In this document: in pieces, positions 17,177 through 25,559 of the stretch
Layout of the letters: each line of letters opens with the position of its first letter
How positions within the stretch are numbered: the stretch's first letter is position 1
DNA from: Verrucomicrobiales bacterium
GTDB taxonomy: Bacteria; Verrucomicrobiota; Verrucomicrobiia; Limisphaerales; CAIMTB01
Assembly (NCBI GenBank): GCA_016795425.1
Contig: JAEUHG010000141.1
Location: forward strand, 1 to 42,248
Direction: 5' to 3'
DNA length: 42,248 nt
Notes under the pieces: model-generated
Databases searched by the model: none
What the model was told of the DNA's origin: nothing
Seen by the model: only the letters and a program-made list of their open reading frames with translations
Translations under genes and position numbers: made by a program

Positions 17177-18049
17177 CTATAGAGCGACCACCGCGGTCCA
17201 ACCGTCGGCTCCGAACTTCGACCGAAACAGTTCCAGGATCCGTTCGCCCGCCGACCGATCGCGGGTCAAGGCGAAGGTCGTCGAACCACTGCCCGACATC
17301 AGCGCGCCCACAGCGCCGGCCTCGCGCAGGAATTCCTGGAATTCCGCGAGCAGCGGATATTTTCGAAGGACCGGCGCCTCCAGAGAATTGTACAGGCAGC
17401 GGGCCACTGCTCCGAGATCCTCCCCCTGCAACACATGGACGAGTTCCGCAGCGCGCCCGGGCCGACCTTGCAGCGCCTCTGGAAATCCTGCCAACGCCTG
17501 GTAGGCCCAGGGCGTCGAGACGCCAAATCCAGGACGGATCAGAACCAAACCGGCGCCGACGAGCGCCCGCGACGGGGCCAATGTCACGACGTGTTCCCCA
17601 CGCCCCGTGGCGATTGCCGGACCGTTCTGTAGAAAGAAGGGAACATCCGATCCAAGAGCCGCCGCCAGACGAACAAGGTCCGCCGACGGCAGCGGCCCAC
17701 CGAAGAGCTCGTTCAACGCCAGCAAGGTGACCGCGGCGTTGGCGCTGCCGGCCCCTATCCCGGCCGCCAGCGGCAACCGCTTGTCCAGGTGAATGCGAAC
17801 ACCGTCCGCCACTCCCGCCGCACCCAGAAATCGCTCCGCCGCGCGATAAACCAGGTTCCCCCCATCGACCGGCAGATCCGGATGCGTGCAGGTCAGGTGG
17901 ATGCCGACGGAAACCCGCTCGAAGGTTAGCTCGTCCGTCAACGGCACCGGCTGCATCACCGTCTCCAATGCATGCATCCCATCGGGACGGCGACCCAGGA
18001 TGTTGAGCAGCAGGTTGACCTTGCAGCCGGACTTCTTGTGCAGTGTCAC
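17177..18049 (-). CDS. ispE: 4-diphosphocytidyl-2-C-methyl-D-erythritol kinase
   Basis: IspE phosphorylates CDP-methylerythritol in the non-mevalonate isoprenoid pathway. The 290-residue GHMP kinase shows the N-terminal substrate lysine region (SGCKVNLLLNILGRRPDG), the ATP loop (LPLAAGIGAGSANAA, equivalent to PxxGGLGGGSSNAA) and the C-terminal MSGSGSTTFAL loop. The start is GTG 18049; a start much further in would lose the conserved lysine. Oddly, the T-run of a strong leftward terminator ends just five bases upstream of this GTG, so the gene must rely on read-through or on a start at or after the terminator (see findings). It converges with aroF, leaving 120 bases between them. Confidence 0.92.
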   Translation of the reverse strand: MTLHKKSGCKVNLLLNILGRRPDGMHALETVMQPVPLTDELTFERVSVGIHLTCTHPDLPVDGGNLVYRAAERFLGAAGVADGVRIHLDKRLPLAAGIGAGSANAAVTLLALNELFGGPLPSADLVRLAAALGSDVPFFLQNGPAIATGRGEHVVTLAPSRALVGAGLVLIRPGFGVSTPWAYQALAGFPEALQGRPGRAAELVHVLQGEDLGAVARCLYNSLEAPVLRKYPLLAEFQEFLREAGAVGALMSGSGSTTFALTRDRSAGERILELFRSKFGADGWTAVVAL

Positions 18050-18053
18050 AATG

Positions 18054-18081
18054 AAAAAGGCGCCAACAGGATGTTGGCGCC
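18054..18081 (-). terminator. Intrinsic terminator immediately before ispE
   Basis: GGCGCCAACA (18059-18068) and TGTTGGCGCC (18072-18081) form a perfect 10-bp stem with a 3-base loop. On the minus strand it is followed by TTTTT (18058-18054), so it terminates leftward transcription from the lipoprotein gene. The plus strand lacks a T-run. Confidence 0.88.
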
Positions 18082-18103
18082 AAAGAAATCGGAGGACCGA
18101 TTG

Positions 18104-18622
18104 TTATTGTTCGTTGATGATGAACTTGCCGAATGGGAAGCCGGGCAGAATCGATCCGCCTGTGATGCCCAGTTCACCATCGGTGTCGAAAGTCGTGATC
18201 GCCGGGTAAGTGTAACGGAAGGAATCCGGCGTGCCAGGGTCTTCCGGAAGGCGCAATCCGCCCCACGGATCCGTGTAGGTCGCCATCGAGTAGTCCGGGT
18301 ACATCGGGCCGTCCGGAGTGTAGCAGGCGTCGTAGGTCCACTCGCCGTTTTTCGGCCACGGCGCGTAAAATGTCGCCACCTCAGCCACACCGATCAGGGT
18401 CCGGGCCACGCTGCGATTGAACCCCCGGATCACCCCGGTCGTCACCCCGCGCTGTGTGCCCTCCCACAACGTCGTCTGTTCCACCGACCGGGACATTTCC
18501 CCGCCGTGGGCAAACTCCGTGATGTTTCGAAGGCCACGCCCCAGTTTGCGCTCAGGGCCGGCGCAACCAACGGCGAAGAGAGGGATCACCACCACGGGGA
18601 GGAAACGGTGCAACTTCAGCAT
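18104..18622 (-). CDS. Lipoprotein, TIGR04073-like (exosortase-associated) family
   Basis: This 172-residue protein starts at ATG 18622 with a lipoprotein signal (MLKLHRFLPVVVIPLFAVGC; lipobox AVGC, Cys20), so it is probably lipid-anchored in the envelope. The mature start RKLGRGLRNITEF, followed by GVTTGVIRGFNRSVARTLIGVAEVATF, resembles the TIGR04073 family found in Verrucomicrobia and related genomes that have exosortase systems. The C-terminal half, rich in Tyr, Pro and Gly (TYDACYTPDGPMYPDYS), is less typical. No function is known that I can name. It has its own terminator 23 bases after the stop and is divergent from the aldolase gene (230-base gap). Confidence 0.7.
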   Translation of the reverse strand: MLKLHRFLPVVVIPLFAVGCAGPERKLGRGLRNITEFAHGGEMSRSVEQTTLWEGTQRGVTTGVIRGFNRSVARTLIGVAEVATFYAPWPKNGEWTYDACYTPDGPMYPDYSMATYTDPWGGLRLPEDPGTPDSFRYTYPAITTFDTDGELGITGGSILPGFPFGKFIINEQ

Positions 18623-18852
18623 GTTCGTCAGCGTTGAGATGCCCCGAGGCTAGCGGGAGGACTTCAGGTGTAAAGTGAGTTCTCGTTCCTCCTCCGAACC
18701 ATCCCGGACACCAGGCGGCACTCACCCACCCCAAATCCGCCCGCAGGCGACCCCATAAAACCGAATCCATCTAATAGAAAACCTCGCGCACCATAAGAAT
18801 CACTTTTTCATCATTGCCACCGATTCCCGCCTTCGGGCAAAGTAGGCTCCGC

Positions 18853-19905
18853 ATGAACGCGGAACTCCTGAACCTGCTCGGCACTGAAGCCGATTCCCTC
18901 CTCAAGCATCAAGCCAAGGTCGCCAAGTCCCAGATCCACCTCCCGGGACCCGACTTCGTCGATCGCATCTTTGCCTCCTCCGACCGCAACAACCGCGTGC
19001 TCGGGAACCTTCAGCGCCTGTACGGCCACGGGCGCCTCGGCAATTCCGGGTACATGTCCATCCTTCCGGTTGATCAAGGCATTGAGCACTCCGCCGGCGC
19101 CAGTTTTGCCAAGAACCCGATCTATTTCGACCCCGAGAACATCATCAAGCTCGCCGCGGAAGGCGGTTGCAACGCCGTTTGCTCCACCTACGGCGTCCTG
19201 GGTCTGCTTTCGCGCAAATGGGCTCACCGGATTCCCTTCCTGGTGAAGATCAACCACAACGAACTCCTGACGCTGCCCAACAAGTTCGACCAGGTGATGT
19301 TCGGCACGCTAAAGCAGGCCGCCGACATGGGTGCCGCCGCGGTTGGTGCGACGATTTACTTCGGTTCCGCCGAGAGTGCCCGCCAGATCATCGAGGTCAG
19401 CCAGGCGTTCGCCATGGCCCATGAACTCGGTATGGCCACCGTGCTGTGGTGCTACCTGCGCAACAGCGGATTCAAGAAGGACAAGGATTACCACGTTTCG
19501 GCCGACCTCACCGGACAGGCCAACCACCTCGGGGTCACCATCCAGGCCGACATCATCAAGCAGAAGTTGCCCGAGAATAACGGAGGTTACACCGCCGTCG
19601 GATCGGGTTACGGCAAAACCGACAAACGCGTTTATTCGGATCTATCGACGGATCATCCGATCGATCTGTGCCGTTATCAGGTCATGAATTGCTACATGGG
19701 CCGCATCGGTCTCATCAATTCCGGCGGCGCCTCCGGTGACAACGACTTTGCCGAAGCCGTCAAGACCGCCGTCGTCAACAAACGCGCCGGTGGCAGCGGA
19801 CTCATCTCCGGTCGCAAAGCGTTCCAACGCCCCATGAAGGATGGAGTCAAACTGCTGAACCTGATCCAAGACGTCTATCTGGACGGCGACATCACCATCG
19901 CCTAA
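18853..19905 (+). CDS. fbaB: Class I fructose-bisphosphate aldolase
   Basis: The enzyme cleaves fructose 1,6-bisphosphate to dihydroxyacetone phosphate and glyceraldehyde 3-phosphate through a lysine Schiff base. The 350-residue sequence belongs to the DhnA/FbaB type: MSILPVDQGIEHSAG, YFDPENIIKLA, FLVKINHNELL, MGAAAVGATIYFGS and, near the end, NSGGASGDND and GLISGRKAFQRPM. Length agrees with the family. ATG 18853 is chosen over an upstream start because the conserved region begins soon after it. A terminator lies 35 bases after the stop. The gene is monocistronic and divergent from the lipoprotein gene. Confidence 0.93.
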   Translation: MNAELLNLLGTEADSLLKHQAKVAKSQIHLPGPDFVDRIFASSDRNNRVLGNLQRLYGHGRLGNSGYMSILPVDQGIEHSAGASFAKNPIYFDPENIIKLAAEGGCNAVCSTYGVLGLLSRKWAHRIPFLVKINHNELLTLPNKFDQVMFGTLKQAADMGAAAVGATIYFGSAESARQIIEVSQAFAMAHELGMATVLWCYLRNSGFKKDKDYHVSADLTGQANHLGVTIQADIIKQKLPENNGGYTAVGSGYGKTDKRVYSDLSTDHPIDLCRYQVMNCYMGRIGLINSGGASGDNDFAEAVKTAVVNKRAGGSGLISGRKAFQRPMKDGVKLLNLIQDVYLDGDITIA

Positions 19906-19939
19906 GCCCAGACGAACCGTCCTTCATTTCATCCATCGC

Positions 19940-19965
19940 ACGCCGCCCCCGCCGGGCGGCGTTTT
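19940..19965 (+). terminator. Intrinsic terminator after the aldolase gene
   Basis: ACGCCGCCC (19940-19948) pairs with GGGCGGCGT (19954-19962) around a 5-base loop, followed by TTTTC. It ends 6 bases before the panB stop on the other strand. Confidence 0.8.
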
Positions 19966-19971
19966 CATTTC

Positions 19972-20739
19972 TCAACCGACGATTTCCGCCATCCACTCCC
20001 GCACCACACCCTGCATGAGCGCCGCGCCTTCCATCCGCCGCCGCGCAAATTTCGGCGTAAACCAAGGAAATGTCCCGATGAGGTCAGAAACCACCAGGAT
20101 CTGTCCGTCGCAATCGGGTCCGGACCCAATCCCGATGGTGGGAATCCTCAGGGACCTCGAGATCTCAGCGGCAACCGGTGGCGTCACCAACTCCAAAACC
20201 AAGGCCATCGCCCCGGCCTCTTCCAGGGCTCGGGCGTCCGCCAAAAGCGCCTGTCGCTGGACTTCATCCCGCCCCTTGATGCGGTACCCGCCCTCCTCCA
20301 GCACATGTTGCGGCAGCATGCCGAGGTGCCCCACGAATGGAATTCCCGCCCCGCGAATCGCCATCACCTGCGGAAGGATCTCCCGGCCGCCCTCAGCCTT
20401 GACCGCCTCGGCCCCGGCGACGCATAGGCGCCGCGCCGATGCCAGTGCCTGTTCGGGCGTTTCGTAGGAGTGATAGGGAAGGTCCGCCGCCAATAATGCC
20501 GTCGGCTTGGCACGCGCGGCCGCCCGCACGTGGTGTTCCATGTCCTCCAAGGTAACGAGCGTCGTATTCGGATGTCCCAGCACCACCATCCCGAGCGAGT
20601 CCCCGACCAGAAGAAATGGCACTCCCGCCTCATCCAACATGCGGGTCATGGGATAATCGTAGGTTGTCAGGGCCGGAATGCGCCGTCCCGCCGCCTTCAT
20701 CACCGCCAACGATTCCGGTGTGATCTTGACCGATTGCAC
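19972..20739 (-). CDS. panB: 3-methyl-2-oxobutanoate hydroxymethyltransferase
   Basis: PanB makes ketopantoate from 2-oxoisovalerate and methylenetetrahydrofolate, the first step to pantothenate and coenzyme A. The 255-residue barrel shows LTTYDYPMTRMLDEAGV, VGDSLGMVVLGH (metal-binding Asp47), ADLPYHSYE (Asp86), VKAEGG (Glu116), PFVGHLGMLPQ and IGIGSGPDCDGQILV. The start is GTG 20739. It is the last gene of the leftward group and follows queG after 51 bases. Length fits the family. Confidence 0.95.
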   Translation of the reverse strand: MQSVKITPESLAVMKAAGRRIPALTTYDYPMTRMLDEAGVPFLLVGDSLGMVVLGHPNTTLVTLEDMEHHVRAAARAKPTALLAADLPYHSYETPEQALASARRLCVAGAEAVKAEGGREILPQVMAIRGAGIPFVGHLGMLPQHVLEEGGYRIKGRDEVQRQALLADARALEEAGAMALVLELVTPPVAAEISRSLRIPTIGIGSGPDCDGQILVVSDLIGTFPWFTPKFARRRMEGAALMQGVVREWMAEIVG

Positions 20740-20790
20740 TGGCCCGACGGTGGGGATCCCGGGTCGGCACTCACAAGGAGAAAGGCGGTG

Positions 20791-21831
20791 CTAGCCCGGT
20801 TGGTGGCGTCGCTCAATCTCTGCCATGGCCCACCGGGCGTGCTCCGCAATGAGCGGCTCGGGATCCCGGCTCGCGCGCTCGAGAGGTCCTAAAGCGTCTC
20901 GGGTCCCGATGTTCCCGAGCGCCACGCAGACATTGCGCAGCAGCCCACGCCGTTTGGGACGTAGCATCGGCGTCCCGGCGAATCGCTTCTTGAATCCGTC
21001 TGCATCCAGGCCGAGCAGTTCGATCAGGTCCAGTTGGCCGTGACCGGGAAGCGCGTGTTCCCGCAACAATCGACCGACCCGCGCAAACCGATTCCAAGGG
21101 CACACGGCCAGGCAATCGTCGCAGCCGAAAATGCGGTTCCCCATGGCCGGGCGAAGGTCCTCAGGAATCGGCCCCTTGTTCTCAATGGTAAGATACGAAA
21201 TGCAGCGGCGGGCATCGAGGCGGAAGGGCGCCGTGATGGCGGCGGTGGGACAGGCCGCCAGGCATCGCGTGCAATGACCGCACCGGTTGGGCTCGGACGC
21301 GTCGGGCTCGAGTTCCAAGGTCGTGAGGACCTCGGCGATCAGGAACCAATTTCCCAACGCGCGGCTGATCAGGTTGGTGTGTTTCCCGATGAAACCGATG
21401 CCGGCTCGTTGACCCAAATCCCGTTCGAGCACCGGCCCGGTGTCGACGTAGGCCCGGGACCTCACCGTCGGTCCTCCCCATTCATCCACCAAGGTCGCGA
21501 GTTCCGAAACGCGCGGCCCCAGGAGATCGTGATAATCCCGGAACCGCGCATACCGTGCCACGCATCCCCGGGAGTTCCGGTCGTCACCTGGACTCACGCA
21601 TGCGTCGGTGTGATACGAAACAGCCACCACGATGACGGATCGCGCCCCCTCCAATACCAACCGGGGATCCTCTCGTTTCGCCGCCGTGCGCTCGAGGTAA
21701 GCCATGCCGCCATGACATCCGTCGATGAGCCACTGGCGAAAGGAATCCGCATACGGACTGGCCTCGGCCGGACAGACGCGGCAGAGATCGAATCCCAAAG
21801 CCGCGGCATGCGCAACGATCCTGGACTTCAT
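20791..21831 (-). CDS. queG: Epoxyqueuosine reductase
   Basis: QueG reduces epoxyqueuosine to queuosine in tRNA using cobalamin and two [4Fe-4S] clusters. The 346-residue protein has the conserved YVDTGPVLER (Asp130, the likely general acid), GIGFIGKHTNLI, then ferredoxin cysteines C184-x2-C187-x2-C190-x3-C194 and C237-x2-C240-x3-C244, with a further Cys210. A C-terminal HEAT-like stretch (LGNIGTRDALGPLERAS) completes the usual form. Its ATG overlaps the stop of aroK by four bases (ATGA), which argues for coupled translation. Confidence 0.94.
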   Translation of the reverse strand: MKSRIVAHAAALGFDLCRVCPAEASPYADSFRQWLIDGCHGGMAYLERTAAKREDPRLVLEGARSVIVVAVSYHTDACVSPGDDRNSRGCVARYARFRDYHDLLGPRVSELATLVDEWGGPTVRSRAYVDTGPVLERDLGQRAGIGFIGKHTNLISRALGNWFLIAEVLTTLELEPDASEPNRCGHCTRCLAACPTAAITAPFRLDARRCISYLTIENKGPIPEDLRPAMGNRIFGCDDCLAVCPWNRFARVGRLLREHALPGHGQLDLIELLGLDADGFKKRFAGTPMLRPKRRGLLRNVCVALGNIGTRDALGPLERASRDPEPLIAEHARWAMAEIERRHQPG

Positions 21832-22373
21832 GGGGCCCCGACCGCGCGTTTGGCTTCGATGTAATGGTGAGCCACCTGGCCGGCGACTTCGCGAAGACTG
21901 CGCAGGCCCGAGTTCACCAAGACATCCGCCTGGCGATAAAACGGCTCGCGCTGGGTCAGTAATCGCGCGATCTCAGACTTGGGATCGGCCACCTGCAGCA
22001 GCGGGCGATGCGACTGATGCCGCACTCGCTCCCAAATGGTGTCCGCCGAGGCCCAGAGGCAAACGACCAGCGCCCGTCGTTGAAGGATCTCCAGGTTTCC
22101 CGGCTGACAGATCAAGCCGCCCCCGGTGGCAATCACCAGGCCTTCTCGCCCCACCAACTCCTCCAAGGTCTGCCGTTCTAAGGCTCGAAAGGCCGCTTCC
22201 CCATCGGCGGCGAAAATCTCCGAAATCCGGCGCGAGGTCCGCGCTTCGATGGCTTCGTCCGTGTCGACGAATCCCAACCCCAGGTGGCGCGCCACCAAGC
22301 GGCCCACCGTGCTCTTTCCCGAACCCATGAACCCGACCAGGGCGAGATGATGCAGTTCACGGGTCGGCGTCAC
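21828..22373 (-). CDS. aroK: Shikimate kinase
   Basis: The enzyme phosphorylates shikimate, the fifth step to chorismate. The 181-residue product from GTG 22373 has a Walker A loop (GFMGSGKST, residues 14-22), the shikimate-binding VDTDEAIE, AFRALE, the ATGGGL motif and the lid region HQSHRPLL. I favour GTG 22373 because it has AAGGGA just upstream and a normal N-terminus; a TTG 16 codons upstream is also in frame. The gene overlaps queG by four bases and lies 93 bases after the site-2 protease gene. It is not linked in transcription to aroF. Confidence 0.93.
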   Translation of the reverse strand: MTPTRELHHLALVGFMGSGKSTVGRLVARHLGLGFVDTDEAIEARTSRRISEIFAADGEAAFRALERQTLEELVGREGLVIATGGGLICQPGNLEILQRRALVVCLWASADTIWERVRHQSHRPLLQVADPKSEIARLLTQREPFYRQADVLVNSGLRSLREVAGQVAHHYIEAKRAVGAP

Positions 22374-22466
22374 CCGCTTCCCTTGCCACCGTCTGCCATC
22401 CTTTGGCAAACGCTTTGGCAAACCCAGTCACCGGAATGATCGCCTCAAAACCCCATTTCCGCGGGG

Positions 22467-23609
22467 TCAACGTCGCAGAATTGGCGGTTGCGGAAGGACG
22501 GACGGCCCGGCTCGGTGGCCGCCCAGTGCCGACCGGATCAGCACGTATTCGGAGACATTCTCCCAGGTCAACAGGCCCACCAGGACGCCTCGATCCATGA
22601 CCGGCAACAGGGCAAAGGGCTTGCCTTGATGCGCCGCCATGGTGGCTTCCAGCGACTCCCGTGTCGAAACCGACGCCACGCTCGGTTCCATCACCGCCCC
22701 AACGGCGGTCCACTTTCCGCTCTCGGCCAACGCGGACAACAACCGCTGGCGCGTCAGTATCCCGACCACCTGGTTGCCATTCACCACCGGAAAGTCCTGT
22801 TGCGATCCCGCCATTACCAAGTCCACCGCGCGAGCCAGGGGATCGTGAGGTGCCAACGCGGAGAAGTGCGTCAGCATCGCCTCCCCAACGGTCGCGCCAC
22901 CCAGTGCGGATCGAAACTGGGCCATGCCCACCTCCTGGCTGGCGCCAATCCATACGAAGAGCGCAATGAACAGCAGGAGGGGATTGCCCCCACCCCCCAG
23001 AAGACCCATGAGTCCAAAAAAGGCGAATACCAGGGCGAATCCTTGTCCCAGCGTCGCCGCGATCTGCGTCGCCTTCGCATAGTCAAGCCGCAGCGCCAGC
23101 AACGCGCGCAGCACTCGCCCGCCATCCATCGGAAACGCGGGAATCAAATTGAAGATCACCAGCACCAGGTTGACGGTCAGCAATCGCGTCGCGAACGAGC
23201 CTTCGGTCAGGTCCCAGTCCAAACCACCGACCGACGCTCCACTGATTGCCAGCCAGGCCACGAGCAACAGAACGATGCCGACGTTCACCGCAGGCCCCGC
23301 AATCGCCACCCACAATTCCTGCAAGGGACGGTCCGGCATCCGCTCTAACCGGGCCACGCCACCAATCGGCAGCAGGGTGATATCGCGGGTCCGGATGCCA
23401 AACTGCCGCGCTGTCAGGGCGTGTCCGAACTCATGCAGCAGGACACAACCGAAAACAGCGATGAAGAAGAGCACGGCCTCGACCACCGACCCCAGGGCCG
23501 CGCCCGACAGCACCTGGGCGGCCCCAATGAAACCCAGGAACAGAAGGAACGTGACATGCACGTACACATCAATTCCTGCGTACCGTCCGAGCTTGATCGA
23601 CCATCTCAT
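22467..23609 (-). CDS. Site-2 protease family membrane metalloprotease with CBS pair
   Basis: This 380-residue intramembrane metalloprotease (M50) has several membrane segments, the zinc motif HEFGH (His59, Glu60, His63) and the distal NLIPAFPMDGGR motif (Asn154, Asp162), so it should be active. Two CBS domains occupy about residues 245-365 (MLTHFSALAPHDPL, DFPVVNGNQVVGILTR, LLPVMDRGVLVGLLTWENV). They suggest control by adenine nucleotides, as in the rhomboid-independent Rip/SpoIVFB-like group with CBS domains. The substrate is unknown; such proteases usually release membrane-tethered regulators. It sits between a second membrane zinc peptidase gene and aroK on the same strand. Confidence 0.93.
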   Translation of the reverse strand: MRWSIKLGRYAGIDVYVHVTFLLFLGFIGAAQVLSGAALGSVVEAVLFFIAVFGCVLLHEFGHALTARQFGIRTRDITLLPIGGVARLERMPDRPLQELWVAIAGPAVNVGIVLLLVAWLAISGASVGGLDWDLTEGSFATRLLTVNLVLVIFNLIPAFPMDGGRVLRALLALRLDYAKATQIAATLGQGFALVFAFFGLMGLLGGGGNPLLLFIALFVWIGASQEVGMAQFRSALGGATVGEAMLTHFSALAPHDPLARAVDLVMAGSQQDFPVVNGNQVVGILTRQRLLSALAESGKWTAVGAVMEPSVASVSTRESLEATMAAHQGKPFALLPVMDRGVLVGLLTWENVSEYVLIRSALGGHRAGPSVLPQPPILRR

Positions 23610-23664
23610 GGCACATCACCCAACCTCCGTGTCCGCCGCTGTCGAGCGGGCATTTCAGGGAAGA

Positions 23665-24363
23665 TCAATCCCGGGACCGACCGCCGGACAGCAGGGGCAA
23701 CAGATAGACCAACATGTAGAGCAGCGAGGTCACGAACGCCGCCACATACGTCAAGGCCGCGGCATTCAACACCGTCGCAACGCCGGCCGCCTCCCCCTGC
23801 GTCCGCACAAAGCCCAGGCGTCCCAGCATTTCCTTGGCACGACGTGACGCATCGTATTCCACCGGCAGGGTGATGAGGTTGAAGAGCATGATCACTCCCC
23901 AGCCGATGGCCATCAGGGTGAGGCCAAAGTAGGTAGAGAGAATCCCGGTGACCATGCCGAGCACCGAAATCCACGTCACCATGTTGTTGGCAATGTTCGT
24001 CGCGCCCACCGCCAACATGCGGAGGTGCAGAGGGAAGTAGGCGTTCTTGTGCTGGAGGGCATGGCCCGCTTCGTGCGCGGCCACACCCAACGCCGACAAC
24101 GAGGTGCCATGAAATACGTCCGGCGACAGGACGAGCCTCTTATGAATGGGATCGTAGTGGTCGCCCAGGAATCCCTGGTGTTCATGAATCGAAACATCGG
24201 TGATGCCGTTTCGACGCAGGATTTCCGCCGCCACGTCCGCCCCCCGATAGCCACTGGATCCACTAACGCGGCTGTACTTGCTAAACATTGACTTCACATA
24301 GGCCTGGGCCATCAAGCCCAGCACCATTGTCGCGAGTCCAACCAACAAGATCATCGGTGTCAT
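23665..24363 (-). CDS. YugP-type membrane zinc metallopeptidase
   Basis: The 232-residue protein has an N-terminal membrane segment, the zinc motif HEAGHALQH (His97, Glu98, His101) preceded by the SGYRGADVAAEILRRNGI segment, and three hydrophobic segments in the second half. This is the layout of the YugP/neutral zinc metallopeptidase family (Zn_peptidase_2). DHYDPIHKRLVLSPDVF is also typical. Its natural substrate is not known. It is the first gene of the leftward group that goes on to the site-2 protease, 55 bases downstream; the pairing of two membrane metallopeptidases may be functional. Confidence 0.9.
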   Translation of the reverse strand: MTPMILLVGLATMVLGLMAQAYVKSMFSKYSRVSGSSGYRGADVAAEILRRNGITDVSIHEHQGFLGDHYDPIHKRLVLSPDVFHGTSLSALGVAAHEAGHALQHKNAYFPLHLRMLAVGATNIANNMVTWISVLGMVTGILSTYFGLTLMAIGWGVIMLFNLITLPVEYDASRRAKEMLGRLGFVRTQGEAAGVATVLNAAALTYVAAFVTSLLYMLVYLLPLLSGGRSRD

Positions 24364-24590
24364 GGTATTGCTCCCAATCTGCGGCTGACCTCTAGCCCAA
24401 GCTATGCCACGTGCAAGGGACGATCCCTGCTTTCCTCATGCCCTTCGCATTATCATCGAATTCCGGCTGGAACCGGAACTCCTCGGCTTCGCGACCACTT
24501 CCGGTTCCAACCACAAGCGCGTCACAATGACTCTCAACTGCCCGACTTTGGATGGAAGTGGCGCTGAAATGGCTCAGTTCGTGGATAACC

Positions 24591-24621
24591 AAAAAACAAC
24601 CCGCCTCCTTACGGAGGCGGG
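24591..24621 (-). terminator. Intrinsic terminator of the Ala-rich secreted protein gene
   Basis: CCCGCCTCC (24600-24608) pairs with GGAGGCGGG (24613-24621) around TTAC. On the minus strand it is followed by TTGTTTTTT (down to 24591). It lies 62 bases past the stop of the leftward gene. The remaining stretch 24364-24590 shows no other feature and should hold the promoter of the YugP-type gene. Confidence 0.88.
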
Positions 24622-24683
24622 CTAAATCAGGAACAACGGAGGTGGTCGCTTTGAACTGCCGACCCACCCGGGATCGTTGCCGC

Positions 24684-25355
24684 TTAGGAACCAGCCGCAG
24701 CGTAGCGGTCGGGGTCCAAGCCAGGGGTGCCACCACCGGAGGACGGAGGCGCCGTGAAAACAGGGTCACCGTTCAGGTCGTATCCAATGGTTCCCGGGGC
24801 CGGGCCGAGCGGAAGAATGATCGTGCCGCCGGTCGCCACACCAGCATCCGCGGTCGTCTCGGTAACGGCGGCAGAGGCTTGCACCAACTGCTCGGCCGAG
24901 AGGGCCGGATTCGCCTTGGCCATGGACTCCGCCAGCGTCGCGGGGCTGACCGTCGTGACGCGGGAGCATGCTGCCAAAATCTCAGCGGCCTTTTGAGGGG
25001 CCATCGAACTCGCCGCCGTGGCAATCTCGCGGACCGCCGCCGGGTTCGCTTTGGCTGCGGAACTGGCCGCTACAACCGCCGAAGCCGGATCCGCTTTTGA
25101 AACAGCCGCCACGACGTGGCGAAGAGCGGCGGGAGACGCCGATGCCACCTTGCGCATCACCGCTTCCACCGTGGCTGCACGGACCTCTTGGGGAGTCCCA
25201 CGAACAAAGTTGGCAGCAACGGCAGGAAGCTCAGCCACAGGGACGTTGGCGAGCGCTTTGACCGCCTCCTTGTTGAGCTTGGGTTCTTTGGCGCTCGCGA
25301 CCAATCCACCCCCAGACAAAGCAGCCAAGACCGCAAGTAACGCGATTTTTTTCAT
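24684..25355 (-). CDS. Ala-rich secreted helical-repeat protein, function unknown
   Basis: I do not recognise this 223-residue protein. It has a signal peptide (MKKIALLAVLAALSGGGL, cleavage near ASA/KE) and no lipobox. Residues 25-165 are Ala-rich and appear built from short helices of about 15-17 residues. Each begins with a Pro cap: ASPAALRHVVAAVSKA, DPASAVVAASSAAKA, NPAAVREIATAASSM, APQKAAEILAACSR, SPATLAESMAKA, NPALSAEQLVQAS. The last 55 residues are Gly/Pro-rich and probably disordered. A single Cys is present. It has its own promoter candidate and terminator, so it is a monocistronic unit. A structural or scaffold role outside the cytoplasm is possible but unproven. Confidence 0.8.
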   Translation of the reverse strand: MKKIALLAVLAALSGGGLVASAKEPKLNKEAVKALANVPVAELPAVAANFVRGTPQEVRAATVEAVMRKVASASPAALRHVVAAVSKADPASAVVAASSAAKANPAAVREIATAASSMAPQKAAEILAACSRVTTVSPATLAESMAKANPALSAEQLVQASAAVTETTADAGVATGGTIILPLGPAPGTIGYDLNGDPVFTAPPSSGGGTPGLDPDRYAAAGS

Positions 25356-25402
25356 GATCCGTATTTCGTGTCGCAGTTTAAATCCTCAGCAAGTCCGGGA
25401 AA

Positions 25403-25431
25403 GCACTAAACTCCCGCAAACTTCATGTCAA
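25403..25431 (-). promoter_or_regulatory. Candidate promoter of the Ala-rich secreted protein gene
   Basis: On the minus strand a perfect TTGACA occupies 25431-25426. After 17 bases TAGTGC follows at 25408-25403, a weak -10. The predicted transcript would start near 25396, about 40 bases before the ATG at 25355. Confidence 0.45.
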
Positions 25432-25559
25432 CTGGTTTTCTTGGAATGGGTTGGAATTGAGCGAGGTCGTCATCGCGGATTCTCCTAGGGAAACCCAACA
25501 CTTTCCGCGCTTCTTCCATCCCGTGCCACCCTTCATTTCGTCCATTCTTCCCCCACCCT

